NCBI GenBank assembly: GCA_000469685.2
Contig: LS997563.1
Location: forward strand, 15,117,940-15,181,939
DNA: 64,000 bases
Direction of reading: 5' to 3'
DNA from: Haemonchus contortus
Lineage: Eukaryota; Nematoda; Chromadorea; Rhabditida; Trichostrongylidae
Position 1 is the first letter of the stretch; the number at the start of each line of letters is the position of its first letter. Under the pieces are notes generated by a model. It did no database searches. It saw only the letters and a program-made list of their open reading frames with translations, and was not told the origin of the DNA. Of the stretch, positions 1 through 13,300 are shown piece by piece. A program made the translations under genes and the position numbers.

Positions 1-196
1 ATGGACGGCCGCGCCGACACAGCACCTTCTCTCCTCACGCTCAAGCGCAGGAAACGGTCAGGTGTATTCGTTGAAATGTATTTGGAAGAGATTTTTACTC
101 TATCCAACAATTCTTCGCTTCTCATCGATGCTTCTCGAGTTATGATCTCTGGAATCATCACTACCACTTTGTCCGAGGACTTATGACTCAACCTAA
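1..196 (-). mobile_element. Right end of a mariner-family transposon (copy 1 of the TTAGGTTGAGTC family)
   Basis: Positions 150-196 match the right end of the 1.26-kb mariner at 42757-44018: an arm reading rightwards GTCCGAGGACTTATGACTCA and ending CAACCTAA, followed by the TA target duplication at 197-198. Only the terminal 196 bases lie in the window. By analogy with the complete copy the transposase would read on the minus strand. No transposase motif is visible here. Confidence 0.8.
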
Positions 197-238
197 TAAA
201 TGAGAGCTCGGTATGGTGGTAATTCATTTTCTGCTCAG

Positions 239-390
239 TCTGCTTCGTCTCCAGCTGCATGGGATAAACCATCTTCCAACAAATCGTCGTATCCAACATC
301 TGTGCATTGGAAGGCTATCAAGACAATAGTGGGACGCAACATATCCCAACCATTGGCGTCATCATATTCGCTCGAGAGAATACCATAGAA
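239..390. repeat. Fragment of a dispersed repeat shared with the start of the gypsy-like element at 47.4 kb
   Basis: About 110 bases from 243 resemble 47425-47530: both contain CTTCGTCTCCAGCTGCATGG and, further on, CATCAAGACAATAGTGGGAC or a near match. At 47.4 kb the repeat lies just upstream of a degenerate gag, so it may be LTR or leader sequence, and this copy would then be a solo LTR fragment (inference). Confidence 0.5.
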
Positions 391-852
391 ATATGCAGTA
401 GTATCAAAAAAGTTATAGCTCTCGATAGCAGTATTTGGACTTTCACGAGGTCGTCAACTATTAATGAATATCTTTTGAAAATTCAGGGATTTAAATTAAG
501 AAAAGAAATCAAAAATGTCACTGAAACTAAAATTTATGCCAACTAGCTTCTGTGAAGATGGAAATTTGATTGCCTACAAATCAATAGCAACTGTCTTGAA
601 AAAGGATAGTATGAATTCAATTGATAAGACCTGATTCAGCTAAAGCCGCATGTTCTCTTATCGACGTAGCCCTTCACATGGAAATTTCTATGCACAAAAA
701 ACTTATTTCTGTTGTAACCGCTTCATTTTCTGCAATTAATTAGTCCAATTTCACATCTTCATGAATCTTCATCCGAAAAATATCACCATCCAATCGGGAT
801 CACTCTTCAATATCATTGTTCTTTGATGAACGTCTGCCGGTTGTTCTTGTAG

Positions 853-946
853 ACATCCCTCCGAATGTGCTTACAAGTATGGCGATAGTAAGTGTGACGA
901 CGATTGTGCAGGACCAGAATGTGGATATGATGGTGGTGACTGTGAT
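853..946 (+). CDS. Notch exon: Lin-12/Notch repeat (LNR)
   Basis: The acceptor is TTCTTGTAG and the donor GTGAGT. The exon starts with one base completing a codon and then encodes 31 residues containing CAYKYGDSKCDDDC...CGYDGGDCD, a textbook LNR with its DGGDC calcium-site motif. The LNR block of Notch holds the receptor in its inactive state. C. elegans LIN-12 and GLP-1 carry three LNRs. Only this one is visible here, with the others expected upstream and between 946 and 2694. Confidence 0.93.
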
Positions 947-3900
947 GTGAGTTTTCTTCCTTTCCTTCTTGACACTTCTCAGATGCTGTAGGTAGTCTAG
1001 TTCAAGTAGAACATAGCTTGCCGAAAAAAACAAAATTGAGTCATCGGATATTATTGGTTCATACTGTTTTCAAAAATTTTAGTCAGTGTTTCCACAGATG
1101 ATTAATGCTGTGTTGAGCGCTTGCTTCGAGCAACAATATCGCCGATCTGGCTCTCAGACTCGAAGGCACAGTTCACTTAAGCGCGATTTCGGAGCACATC
1201 CTAAAGTGAAGGAGTCTGGCATTGTAGAGGCTGCAGTATTCCTTGTGGAGCATATAACTTGGAAATAACCCTTTGACTACGAGCGCCCATTTTTGCATGT
1301 CTGGCGCGCGGGACGAATGCATTTCGAAGCCTCCCGCTTCCGTGGCCCACAGTTTAGCCGCGCTGTTCCACGGTTAATTCTTTTTTCTGATATACGCAAT
1401 TTTTACTTTCTTCAAGCATTTTTTCCATGATTTACTCGAAATAGGTGTAAGTTAGGAGTAATTAGTTTCCTAGTAAACTCTGGCTCTATGCAGGATATAT
1501 AATACATAAATAGCTCCGGGAGTCGAAAAGAATCAGTTTGCGGTAGACGATTAGGAGGGTGGTTTCGAAAGATTATTGGATGATGCGACGAAGATAATGA
1601 CATAGAGGAACCTAGATAATGATTTTTCGGCAGTTGTGCTCTTACTATACTTACGGATAACGGATCTGATCCGGAGAATAACGAGATTTTATTATTATCT
1701 GGCAGTGAAAGTGAAGACGAGTTGAGTGGTGCAGAATTCTATGATGACTAGTATTCTCTCAACAAGTTGATTCGCATGATTGATCACGTACTCGCTACAA
1801 GCGGTTTGATTTCTGCGAACTATGTTTGTACGAAAAAGTACTTTCACAGGTTGTCGAAGAAACTAATTGACAGGTAAGAAGAGAGTATTCCACTCTTCAC
1901 GATGGATAAGGTCCGCCAAAATAAAAATTTACCGAATTATGCATACAATTGAGAGTATTGCAGATGCCTAGATTGAGAGATTAATAGAGCACTAGCCCTG
2001 CCACTGGGCATTCGATTGCTAGAAAAGGAATGCATGAGGCCCTATTCAAGCGACTACTGAATTCTCTTCACTTTTCTGTTAATAATCAATATGAAGGCAG
2101 ACTTCACGAGATTACTAATTCCCTAGAACTGTTGAAAGAACTGTTAGAAGTGGGACACATAACTGAAAAAGAGTGAGCCACCTGTACCATTTCGCGGTTG
2201 AATAGTTTCCAACCAGTACGTTCCTTTCAAGAGGAAGGAGTATGAAATAAAATTTTTCAAGCTATGCAAGGCAAAAGCAACTTGATGCAACATCAGTTTC
2301 CGCCACAACTGTTGTGTTCTTACGTACGTGAGGGAATGGGTGCCTTTTGCCAACGAGAATGGCAATCATTTTTAATCTTTCCATCCAAGCCCAATTATAT
2401 CAAAGTGAAAATATTTATCATATTCGCTGTGCGTGCCAGGGTTTCTTCTACAGACATGGTGCCAGTGAAAAGTTTATTTTTCGAAGGTAACGGTGAGATG
2501 GTTATTTTCGTATTATTGTAAACGCGAAAGTACTAACATATTAGGACTTGATAGGTTGATAGGTCAAGGATAATGCAACTTGTGATAATGCGTCCACTTT
2601 ACTTGAGTCGTAAAACCAGTCATTTGCATCGTATGTCAACAAGGAATGGAGCAGAAGCGTTCATAAAAACATGAAATTAGAAAAGCGTTTTAGGGAAATA
2701 GCGCGACATACAGCAGCGATGTTAACATGATCGGAGTTGCAATAGGTGTACCCCCCGACATTGTGATCAAGAACTTAAGACAGTTGCAGTCAGAGCTGGC
2801 TCAGGTAAGTGCCGTACACTATTGTGACAGGACTTCTGGGCTGGAAACGATTCAGATATCAGATGATATGCTTTTTCATTCTTCAATATTCATGAACTAC
2901 GATTACTTCAGCGTCTTTATACCCATGTAAGCGTAGCTGAAGATATGGATGGCATCATGGTGTTTGGTTGGGGTATAGATACTGGACAAGGAAACCGTAT
3001 CACTGTCGTTGATGAGGAGTTTGTTGGAAGGTGGAGAAAGGATTTCTGTATTGCGATTTATATGTTATTACTTTAAGGCTCCTTTCTGGAAAAAAAGCTC
3101 GACCGCAATAAAGGTTGAAAGGGAATCATTCCTGGTTCCCAGCAGTTGTTTCTTTCTAGCAGCCATTATTCCTTATTCACGAGAAGTTGTTATCGTCCAA
3201 TATCATCCTTCAGTGCCACGCTAGAGCAGACCTGTGTTTCGTCCTGATTATTCAAATTATGTTTCTGCTTCGCATCCTTCATTTCAAAATATAGTTTTTC
3301 TAGTGAATTGGACAAGAATTTGAACGGAACAATGGTTTTTTTCGACGTTGACACCTCATCTTGCCGAATTCGGCGTCGCAAGGGTCAAATACAGCCACGT
3401 TGTTTCACCGATCTTCGTGCAGCAGCCACTTACCTGACTTTAGAGTTGACGCAGAGTGGGCCAGTCGGTGGAGAAAAGCTACCTATTCGTGACTTCTCAT
3501 TGAGAAAGAAGCAGGTTAATTTGGTCGGAACATTCTTTCTTAAAAAGGGCAGTATGAGAATGTGGTACTTATTGGTACTTTCCAGATAAGGGTTTTCCCC
3601 ATCGTAACCTCGCCAGTTGTTTTAATTATATTGTGCGTCATAATACTCGTAGTACTATTTTCCTCTTGCACTGGAATAATCGTTGCAATTGTTCGAGCAA
3701 GAAGACGGAGGCAAACCACGGTATTCGCCCCATGCTGGAAAGTTCCTGGTGAGTTTCTTCTGACCTGCTGGAGGGCTGCTCCTTCCTATCAAATCTGCTC
3801 AGTCATGCACGTGATAGTAGTCTTGCACTTTCCTAGGTTTGCGAAACAGTTTTTCTAGACGGAAATGGGCATTCCTATTTTGTTGCTCTCTGCTGTTCTG

Positions 3901-6900
3901 AAAATTCCCAACAGTTCTGTTGCTTTGTCCCTCTCCATTTTCTATTGTGAAAATCATGGCCTCTTGCCAGTTTGTAAATTCATTAATGCTCGATCGGAAA
4001 GCATCATCAGGTCAGACGTATGGATTCCGTACAGAACGCTCGTTTCTGACATAAGTTTCTATAGAGCTGAGGGTGGAGATGGTAGGAGATCCATTACGCA
4101 AGACTAATCACTGCCCTAGTGATCAACCTAGCCCATTTTATCGTGCAATGCGTGCGTGTTGACGTGAAAACGCTTCGAAGATACACTTCCCTCCGAAATT
4201 CATTTTTTAAGTCTGTCAATCTTCTTTTCCTGTTTTTCGGATAGTTTGTAAGCCGATAGTTAACAAAGTCGCTTTTCTTTTATTTTGTTGTACTAATCTT
4301 TTTTCAGTTTTTTAGCGAACAATATTTGTCTATAGGGCCAGGAAACAGCCTGTACCACCCACCAACGCCTCCATATTCCTGTTCTCCAGAGCACATTACA
4401 AATAACAGTGGTGTTAACATTAAAGACAGCAGTATTGTCGATAAAGAGCTCGAGTCAAAGGTAAGCTTGTAGAAGTATCCTACCTTTCAGGACAAGATTG
4501 AGTGTATGGCTAAGACCTGGCGATCCTCTTCTTCGTCCAAGGATGGAGGAAAGATTAGCACACTACCAATAAGTTTTGATCAGTGTCGATCAAGCGATAT
4601 CAATCATAACCGTTGTGGCAGTGTTCCCATCCTTCTTCCTCTAATATCTGAATGTTTTTCCACTCTACTCTGTAGAAGTTTCGCACTTCGTGTTTTAACA
4701 GAGTCACTACATATTACAAATAGCTCACCAGCGCGAAGTTTCAACTTCTTATGGAACTTTGAATAGAGTCATCACAATGCAAGCGTCTTAACTATATCTG
4801 GATGACAGAAGGCAAATCTGCAGGTCTTGTTGAGAAGTTCCTTTGTAGGCTTAGACTTGACTCCAAGTTGCCCTGTATATTACAGTTTGGCGAAAACCCA
4901 CAAATTTGCACCTAACGAATGACTGTCAACTCCCGCGGATGTTTTTAAAATAAGGCCTTTTATCAGTCGCGTAGATGGGCCAACCGATAGAATTCGTGGT
5001 TTTTAAATGGGAATCGTGGTTTTTAAACTGTGTTGTGAGCCAATTCATGAACAAGGTCTCCTCACACCTGTCCAATACGAATCATTTCCTCAAACAACTG
5101 CGGAATTTGCGCCTCGGTTCTAATTGCGTAATAGAATCATTTGACGTCACCTCGCTTTGCACCGACGTCCAAAATGAACAAGCCCTTCAAGCGTCATCTC
5201 AAATGTTGAATAGGCACTGTAGGAGTATTGGGGCTTTTTGGCTAGGTGAAGCGCGTATTATGACTCTCATCAAGGATGTCTCGGTTGTAGCATCTTCAAG
5301 TGGTCAGGTTCTTACTATTCTCCAATTAGATGTATGACCATGGGTCGACTAACCTTACCATTGATGTACTTGTAGGTGTATAGATGACTGCTGCATTGTA
5401 ACTTCAACATGGTCCGAAATGGATGAGTGTTCCCTATAATGAATGAGCAGTCACCGTACATCAGGCTCACCGTCACGAGAGATACCACAAGATGGTTCCC
5501 CTATCTGAACACTCAAATCAAAGTGTCTAGCGGGATCGTACACGTTTAGTGGCACCGAAAAAGAAGCTCGAAGAACATTTTGGTTCACACCACATCTGCG
5601 CATCCGTCTGCTGTTAAACGCGCTGTTATCAGGAATATGTATAGGACAGATACGCGCATGTGCAGTGGTATGACCGAACGTGAAGAATCAAGACGATTAG
5701 CTCCAGATATAACTCAGTTAAATGGCTATACCGTACCACATGATAATACTGGAACATTCCCTTTGACTGGAGAAACACCTCGCGCCAAAACAAACATCCT
5801 CTCTGTTTACCGTTTATCTCTGACAAGCTATCTGCTACAGTATGACGATGTATTTTTCGCGCACAATTGAGCGATGATGTTATTCTAGTTAACACTCCGC
5901 CTAATAACATCAAACGCCAACTTGTGAGGAGCAGGCTCAATGACATGCAGCGCTTGACAAAGGGTTGCGTTACATGTCCAAACGGGAAAAATGCAAATTG
6001 CCTCTGTAGGAGTAATTTATCAGTTTCAATGTGAGACGTGTAAATCAAGCTACATAGGGGATTTTAGAAGAGTTTTATCGGTACGAATCAAAGAGCATCT
6101 TGCTGGTAAGCGGCGCAGCGCAGTAATGTGTCAACTCCGACAGGGAAGCACAGAGTGGAAAAACATGGTGGCAAAAATTTTGACATCAAGTCTGTAGTGG
6201 AACTTTATATGTCAGCCACTGAGAATGTATATTCCTTTTTTAATAAAGTGGTTAAGTGGTTTAATATTTATTGAACGGAATAATGGCGAGACGTTATAGG
6301 AGTATGAGGGCGACGTCATTCGTAGGCTCCTCTTAATGAAGTTGGTGCTAAGGCGGGTCCCACCTCAGCTCCGACCACCACATATCTGGGCTGTTGAGCA
6401 CGAAGAAATATATTTAACGAGAATTTGCGGGGTCGCGGTAATGCGCGACAAAGTGCACGATGTTGGCTTACAAGACGGAATATCGTCGAGGAAGGCGTTG
6501 GAAGCGTTCTGGACTATAGCTAGAAATACAGATATGAACAACCGAAAGGTATGACGATCACAAATGATCTCTTGCCATTTATGGAACAATGCGAGTTAGT
6601 TCCATAATCCGCGAACTGCTGATCCGCAATAATATTATTGCATAAGGACAGCGAAGTAAGATCATTCGCTTCTAATGTACTAATCGTGAAGCGTAGCTAG
6701 ACTTCTCGGTGGAAGTGAGGTGAGCTTACCTTTTGAATTTGGCATTTTTCGTGCATTCTTGGTAAAACGTCAGAAAGCTAGAGCGGAAGAGGCGCTTAGT
6801 GGGGTAGTGTCCAATCAACGAGCTTTGAACCATTTTCAGACCTTCGAAAACGACGAGTCCGTCGAAACGTTGGCCAGAATAAGCGCAGTTCCACCTACCA

Positions 6901-9736
6901 ACCCCGAAGCAAAAGCAAAGTTATCAATTTTAAGAACAACAGAAACGCAGATGTTTGAGGATGAAAAAGCTGATAATTTGGTATTCTGAGAGTGTTTGGT
7001 CAATTGAACGGTGAACGCTTCCGTCAGAGAACTTCCTCGATTTAGCGCATTTTGGCTTTGGCGCACAATTTCTTTCATTTTTCTTTTCGACTTTGCTTTT
7101 TTGATCGGCAGGAACTTGTCCGTTGAACGGACGACGACTTCAGATCCATAACTTTCTTGTTGCTATCATTTCAACAGATTTGCGAGCGAGGTTGAGCTGT
7201 TTGGCCATCTTGTTCAGGCTCAGATTTTTTTTGACAGTCCTTGGTTGACTTGATGGTTCCTTGCTCAGTCGAAATTCGTCCACTTCTGATTTCGTTTAAA
7301 TATGTCCTTCCACTTTCCATTGCTTCACATTTTTTTCGTTTTTTGCCATTTGATGTTATAACTCGGATTCGGTGTTCCAGGATGCTTCGATCCCGTTCTC
7401 TCCGATTGTGGATGGTACGGTAGCGACGTTTACTATCTCACTAGTTACTTTCTTTGATTTATGTCGTCTCCGCTGTCGTCGTGGATGAATTACTAATTGA
7501 TTGAGCTCTTGTAGCTAAGTCGCCTCTTCTCATGGCAGTTCGGCGAGGAGACCATGAGAAAGTCAAGGAAATGATTTCAAGTAAAGAGACATTTGTAGAC
7601 GCAGTGAGTTTACGAATTAAATAATCGATTACGTTCTCATTAAGCAAGGAAAAAACCATCCGACTCTTTGGGGTTCCGAACGGTTTCAACTCTTCATCCA
7701 TTTTTCAACATGTTTTATAGTCAAGTTATTGGGCAAGGGCATCCATTGCCATAGCATACATCAACTAATCGGCCATGCATCTCTTGGACTCATTATAGCT
7801 CCTTCTGTGGTCCATCCAGCAGCCTTCCTCTCTTAGTATGAGTGGAAAGTTGTCTGTGTGTGTCTTCGTACATTGGGTCGGTAGGACCTAGCGTGCGAAG
7901 ACATGGGCATAGGAATCGTTCAGGCTCGGTATCGTGAGAGGCAAACGTATTCAAAGCTCAACCTTTTCTAGGAGCCATTGTTTTTATTATTGGAACATGT
8001 CGCATTCCCTTGCACTAAACTCTCATTTTGTCATAGTGTAAGTATAAATAGTGTGCAAGCCCAAGTTGCTCAATTCAAGAGGCACAGGCGTTTAAAAATG
8101 GCCCCTTCAAGAAGAAAGAAAGTAAGAAAAGAACTTCGGATTCCTCCTGAAAGTAGCATGGAAAACTGAACACCACGTGAGTGCGTATGCACAATGTGGC
8201 GTGGTAGAATCGAATTACGAGGGAACATTCAAAACGACGAACACTTTCACCATTTCTCTCTCGGGGTTTGCTAACACCCTCAGGACCCACTGCCAATTGA
8301 GTGTAGATCCAGGCTCTGCGAATTTTCATGTTTTGCCTTTTGAAGGAACTTGGAGGGACTACCGGTAGGAAGACCTTTGTTGCGGGGCTTAATTGATTGC
8401 TGATGCACCAGAAAATCGTCTGCTTTTAGGAAATTGGCAAACTTGGAAAACGCTCAAAAGAATGCATTGACGACTATCACAAAGAGAAAACAGTTTAGGT
8501 TACAGTTTATCGTCATTTGAATGAATGCAGTTTTTCTCTCGAAAGTAGCTTTTTCGATTCTCGACAGAAATGGAAATGTTCTCGATCCAGGAGTCAAATG
8601 TAAAAGAAACAAGATTCTAGAGTCTAACATGGAACGATTTTGGTCCAGTATACAAATTTTGCTAATTTTCCTCTGTAATTAATCTTTTTCATGTGGATGA
8701 GAATGGACTGGGTCCACTTCATCATGCCGTTGCAAACAACGATGCAAAAATGCTTCAGCTTCTCATTAACTGTGAACAGCTGGATGTGAGTTTTTCTGAA
8801 CCTTACAGGTTTTTGGACCAGTGTTTTCGAATGCTGATCGGCTCTCCGACAAATCTGCTTTCCAAATTTGCCGCACGCTTCTCTGAATGGAGCTATGAGG
8901 ACGATTGTGAGAGCTTAGAAGAACGATCACAAATTACGTGGGTCATTCAGAGTGCTCGAGTGGACGGCAGTATTTGTTTATTTGTTTATTTGTTGTACGC
9001 TACATAAGGTAGACGTGAGGAATAAGTAACAGCACCTATGAAACCTCATACAACTATATGAACTCAGCAATTCTTTCTTCAGAATCACACTAAGATGCAC
9101 TTAAGCAGGGGAAAGAAGTGCTACTTGCGATTTCAAAGATATACATATGGAGCATGCTCTATAGTTGAAACTGTGGAGCTTCCAGTTGGTTTGAGGCATT
9201 GCGTATGTAATTTTCACAGAGCTGCCTCTGGCTCTTGAAACATTTCTAGTGAAGAACTTCGACTCATCAATTCTATCGATCCCAGTCAATATCTTAAATA
9301 CCATACAGACATCACATAACATCCTTCGTGACTTTAGGCTATGAAGCCTAAACTTTTGGATCCTACAGGGTGGGGAGGCACACCAGATGAAAAGACCTGC
9401 CCTGTCCTATTGCATAACTTCCGCGTATAATTATCCTAAACTTTTCCCTATTAATCCACGTCTTACTTTTTCCAAGGGCAAAAAACCGAAGCCGCACTTT
9501 CAACAATGGGCCGCACATACGTTTTGTACGCCTTGATTAAGACTTTTTCATCCTTCACTTAAGCCCTCACAACATCTGATAGGTTCTAGAAGTAGCTCCC
9601 CTGACGATAGCCTCATAGTGGTCAGAAAACAGCTTATTATTGTAATGGAAGCCAAAATCTCTAACAGCGGGGACTTCCCTAACAGCGGAGACAAAGGGCA
9701 CACAGACGGGCACTCAAAAAGACACACAAAGTTAGC

Positions 9737-9784
<48 letters not shown>

Positions 9785-10308
9785 AACTTGTTTTGACTTG
9801 ATGTTTTGTTAACTGCTGTTATTTCGCCGCAGTACGCGATCCCAAAGTCTCACAAGGTTGGCGATTTGTGGACAAAACTTCAGCCTCGGACGGGACTTGA
9901 ACCCGTACTTGTCCTTTCCGGGGACCGTGCTCTTATCCTTTACACTACCGAGGCCCCGCTTGCCCTCGCCTTCTTAATGGCTTATATGCCACAGCTTTAT
10001 CAGCACTCACACGTACAACGTGTTGAGCCGGTCGGCCAATATCAGCACTGAACCGTTAAGCTGTAAGCTTTACATGTTAGAACTTGTTTTGACTTGATGT
10101 TTTGTTAACTGCTGTTATTTCGCCGCAGTACGCGATCCCAAAGTCTCACAAGGTTGGCGATTTGTGGACAAAACTTCAGCCTCGGACAGGACTTGAACCC
10201 GGGACAAATTTCATCGGTTTTCCCTCAAATTTGATCATTTGCTTTACAAATACAAGCATACGGAAAAAGATTCTTGAAAGCGAAAACAGAATTATATATA
10301 TATATCTA

Positions 10309-10373
<65 letters not shown>

Positions 10374-13300
10374 CCTCACCGAATTTGTTTGCTAGGAGGT
10401 TCACACATAAAAGACTACAACTCCTTTTTCAAACTTCAGGATTTTATGAGTAGATTTGAGTTTTTTACTCATTAGTTTAAGAAATCCTTTTCTGTCTTCG
10501 CTTTCAAGAATCTTTTTCCATATGCTTGTATTTATAAAGCAAATGATCAAATTCAAGGGAAAACCGATGAAATTTGTCCCAGTCATTGGCTGATTGTGAC
10601 CTCTTGGCCGCATGGAACAAGCACCTCCAATGGTCATACATATTCTGAAGATATGAAGGGAGGTAGATTTTGGAAACCGAAATCCGCCTAACAGGAACAA
10701 ACATATCCACGGCATGATGTAATATACCAAGAAACATTTCGTATTTTTTATTGACCGAGGAAGGTATTGGAGGTTCGAACACCACCTTACTGGCAAAATC
10801 GATAACGTTGGACAGCACCAAATCCAGAATACTGTCACCCCATGTGGGCTCTGAGGCGTATTGTTGAAAAATTTGCGCCAAAAGTGCATCCATAAAGACT
10901 ACCTAAGTGTTGTCCTAAACCCTATTCTCACAGCGCCAATCCACCTCAGAGAAGTTCAAATCCCCAACAACCACGTTAGGTGTCACACATGGGTAAGTCA
11001 TAATATTGCCTAGCTGATCGTTGAATACCACAGAACAGTGGAGGGCTCTATACACCACTATGAATCTAAATCTCCTACACTCAATTAAAACATCAGCTGC
11101 CAATTTCATAAGCATCCCGAACCGAATCAGAAAAAATTCCAACTGAATTGAATATATTTCGCACCATTATAAGTACTACTCCACCTTGCTTTCTATGTCG
11201 ATCGCGACGTAATCCACAGTAATCATCAGCAGAAATTAAAGAGCAAAGTGAATGCGACGAATTCCGCCAGGGCTCACAAAACATCAGCATTTCTTCTCAA
11301 CAAGAAATCGATTTCGTTCGAATTCTCAGGAAGAGATCATAAATTAGCGAAAATACACGAGATGCTATCCTTAGATGACCTGGGAGAGCGGTCTTATTTA
11401 GGGACTTAAACATAGCCTTACGCTCCATTGAGAAGAAGGTTTAGTCATAGATAGCTGCCCATCCGAACTATCCGAATGAGAAGAAGATTTCTAGGAAGCG
11501 GTAAAAGGAAGTCTCCCTTGGCGCAGTTCATTACGTTATTTCCTAAACAGTGAAAGCCTAATGAAAGCGGCTTTAACTGCGAAAAATCTTGAATGGTGCT
11601 CTTTTTAAAACATGCTCCTGACACCGACTTGACGGTAATACGACTTTTAGCAACCGTGGAGACCTCCGATTCCTACTTCCCATTCTGTAAATAGACATAG
11701 GAGTACATTCAATACATAAAAACTGCAGTAACTTATTCTCGCAAAAACTATCGTGAGACAATCGCGACATCAAATTGGGATCATTGTCTCAGCTACACCC
11801 GCAATAACAATAGATCTTCTTCTATCAAAATCAATCGGGGAATCAGGCCTGGCGGAACTATAGGAGTCAAATGGCTCACATGAGCTACCGAAGAAACGGA
11901 AGACATGTCATGAGAAGAAGTCTCACAAGAATTACTCGATAAACTAGCCTTAAGCGACGAAATTTCTCTTTTAAGCGAATCACTCTCATACATCAATTCT
12001 TCTTCACGTTTCTTTGACGAGATCAACTCACGATCCGTCTAGTAGATAGACAAGAATCACTTTCAGATGCGTAGAAATAGAGACGTCCTATCCAGCAGTG
12101 ATAAAGCATCGGATAACTTCATTCGACCCACATCATTGCCAGATAACCTTGCGCCAATATCCGAACTGATAGACTGTGAATCCTGAAGAGACTCAGCAGA
12201 CGAGAGCAAATCCATAGCCGATTGGACTATGAACTTTGATCTTTGGAGGTGGCAATCGATCAGCAACAACAAACCGACCCACGCCACACAAGGTCTCACA
12301 AGTTAGGACAACCAAGGAATCCGCAAGAAAGTTAATAATAAGTAAAGTAAAGAAAAGGCGTTATTGAAAAGATACAACTCTTCCGGTGGCTCGAAATCAA
12401 ATTAGAATCAATTGATATACCCCCACCACGAGGGGTATCGCCATAGAACGGCTCAGAGAACAGACCCACGCCGCGGCACGCAACGACCAATCGTGGAGGA
12501 ATGAAGTATGTCACGAATGAGGAAGAAAGTTTCTAATTTCAATAGCTCAGAACTCATTAAAGGAATTGACTACAAGACAATACGAGTGGGGACACAGAAG
12601 TTGGGATCGGGAGCTATAACGTATGGGGTGTTCATCATATGAACATCTTGCGGCGGCGTTAGCCTAGGGGATGTTCACCTGCCTTTGTTGAGGTAAAGTC
12701 CACTGAATAACTCTATGGTCTCTGAATGATGATCACGAGTCCACCACTTGAATATTCTTCAGAGAGTCCGGAGCCACTCTGCGCGATTATACCCATATTG
12801 AAACCACAACCAATTTCTGGTCTAGGCTGCCATCAAAGAAAAAGCAGGGAATAACGATGAAAGAGTGGTTGGTTGCAGAGAGCAACTCCACTTTCTCATC
12901 TAGTTCCTTCAAGCTTCTGAGGCAGAGGATGCATATCGCCAAGAAATTCTAATCTCGTAATATAGAGGATAACGGAGATAAAGTTTCTGACGTCGATCGA
13001 TTCAGTCTGTGAGATACTCTCCGCATTCGATTTCCATTCAAAAAGGCGTACTGAATGCGTATTTCTTTATACAATGACTCGAGGAGACCAGCAAATATGC
13101 AGTGCAATGCTCAGATCCATCCAGAAGTGTCTCAAATCGATTAGCCAACCTCGAAGGGATGGAAAGCTCGGGGGAACAGGGGGAAACACGAGTTGGGTCC
13201 GCAGGAGAGTTCAGAGAAATTCAATACAGCGTAGTTCTATGACGACGTCGTACAGCAAGTAGTAAACTAGAATAAACAAGCGTGCAATTGCTGACAGAGG

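Noticed and set aside
1640..1860. piggyBac-type transposase N-terminus
   Set aside because: Only an acidic Ser/Glu/Asp run is seen, with no catalytic motifs or TTAA-flanked ends.
5629..6048. 139-codon minus-strand open frame
   Set aside because: It lies opposite the Penelope-like linker and GIY-YIG coding sequence, which has clear motifs on the plus strand. The minus frame has none.
9883..9954. Functional tRNA gene
   Set aside because: It folds as a cloverleaf but has a weak D arm, C at position 33 and a tandem repeat context, so it is treated as a SINE head.
10290..10371. CRISPR or other ordered repeat array
   Set aside because: It is a simple TA/TATC microsatellite. No spacer-repeat structure exists anywhere in the window.
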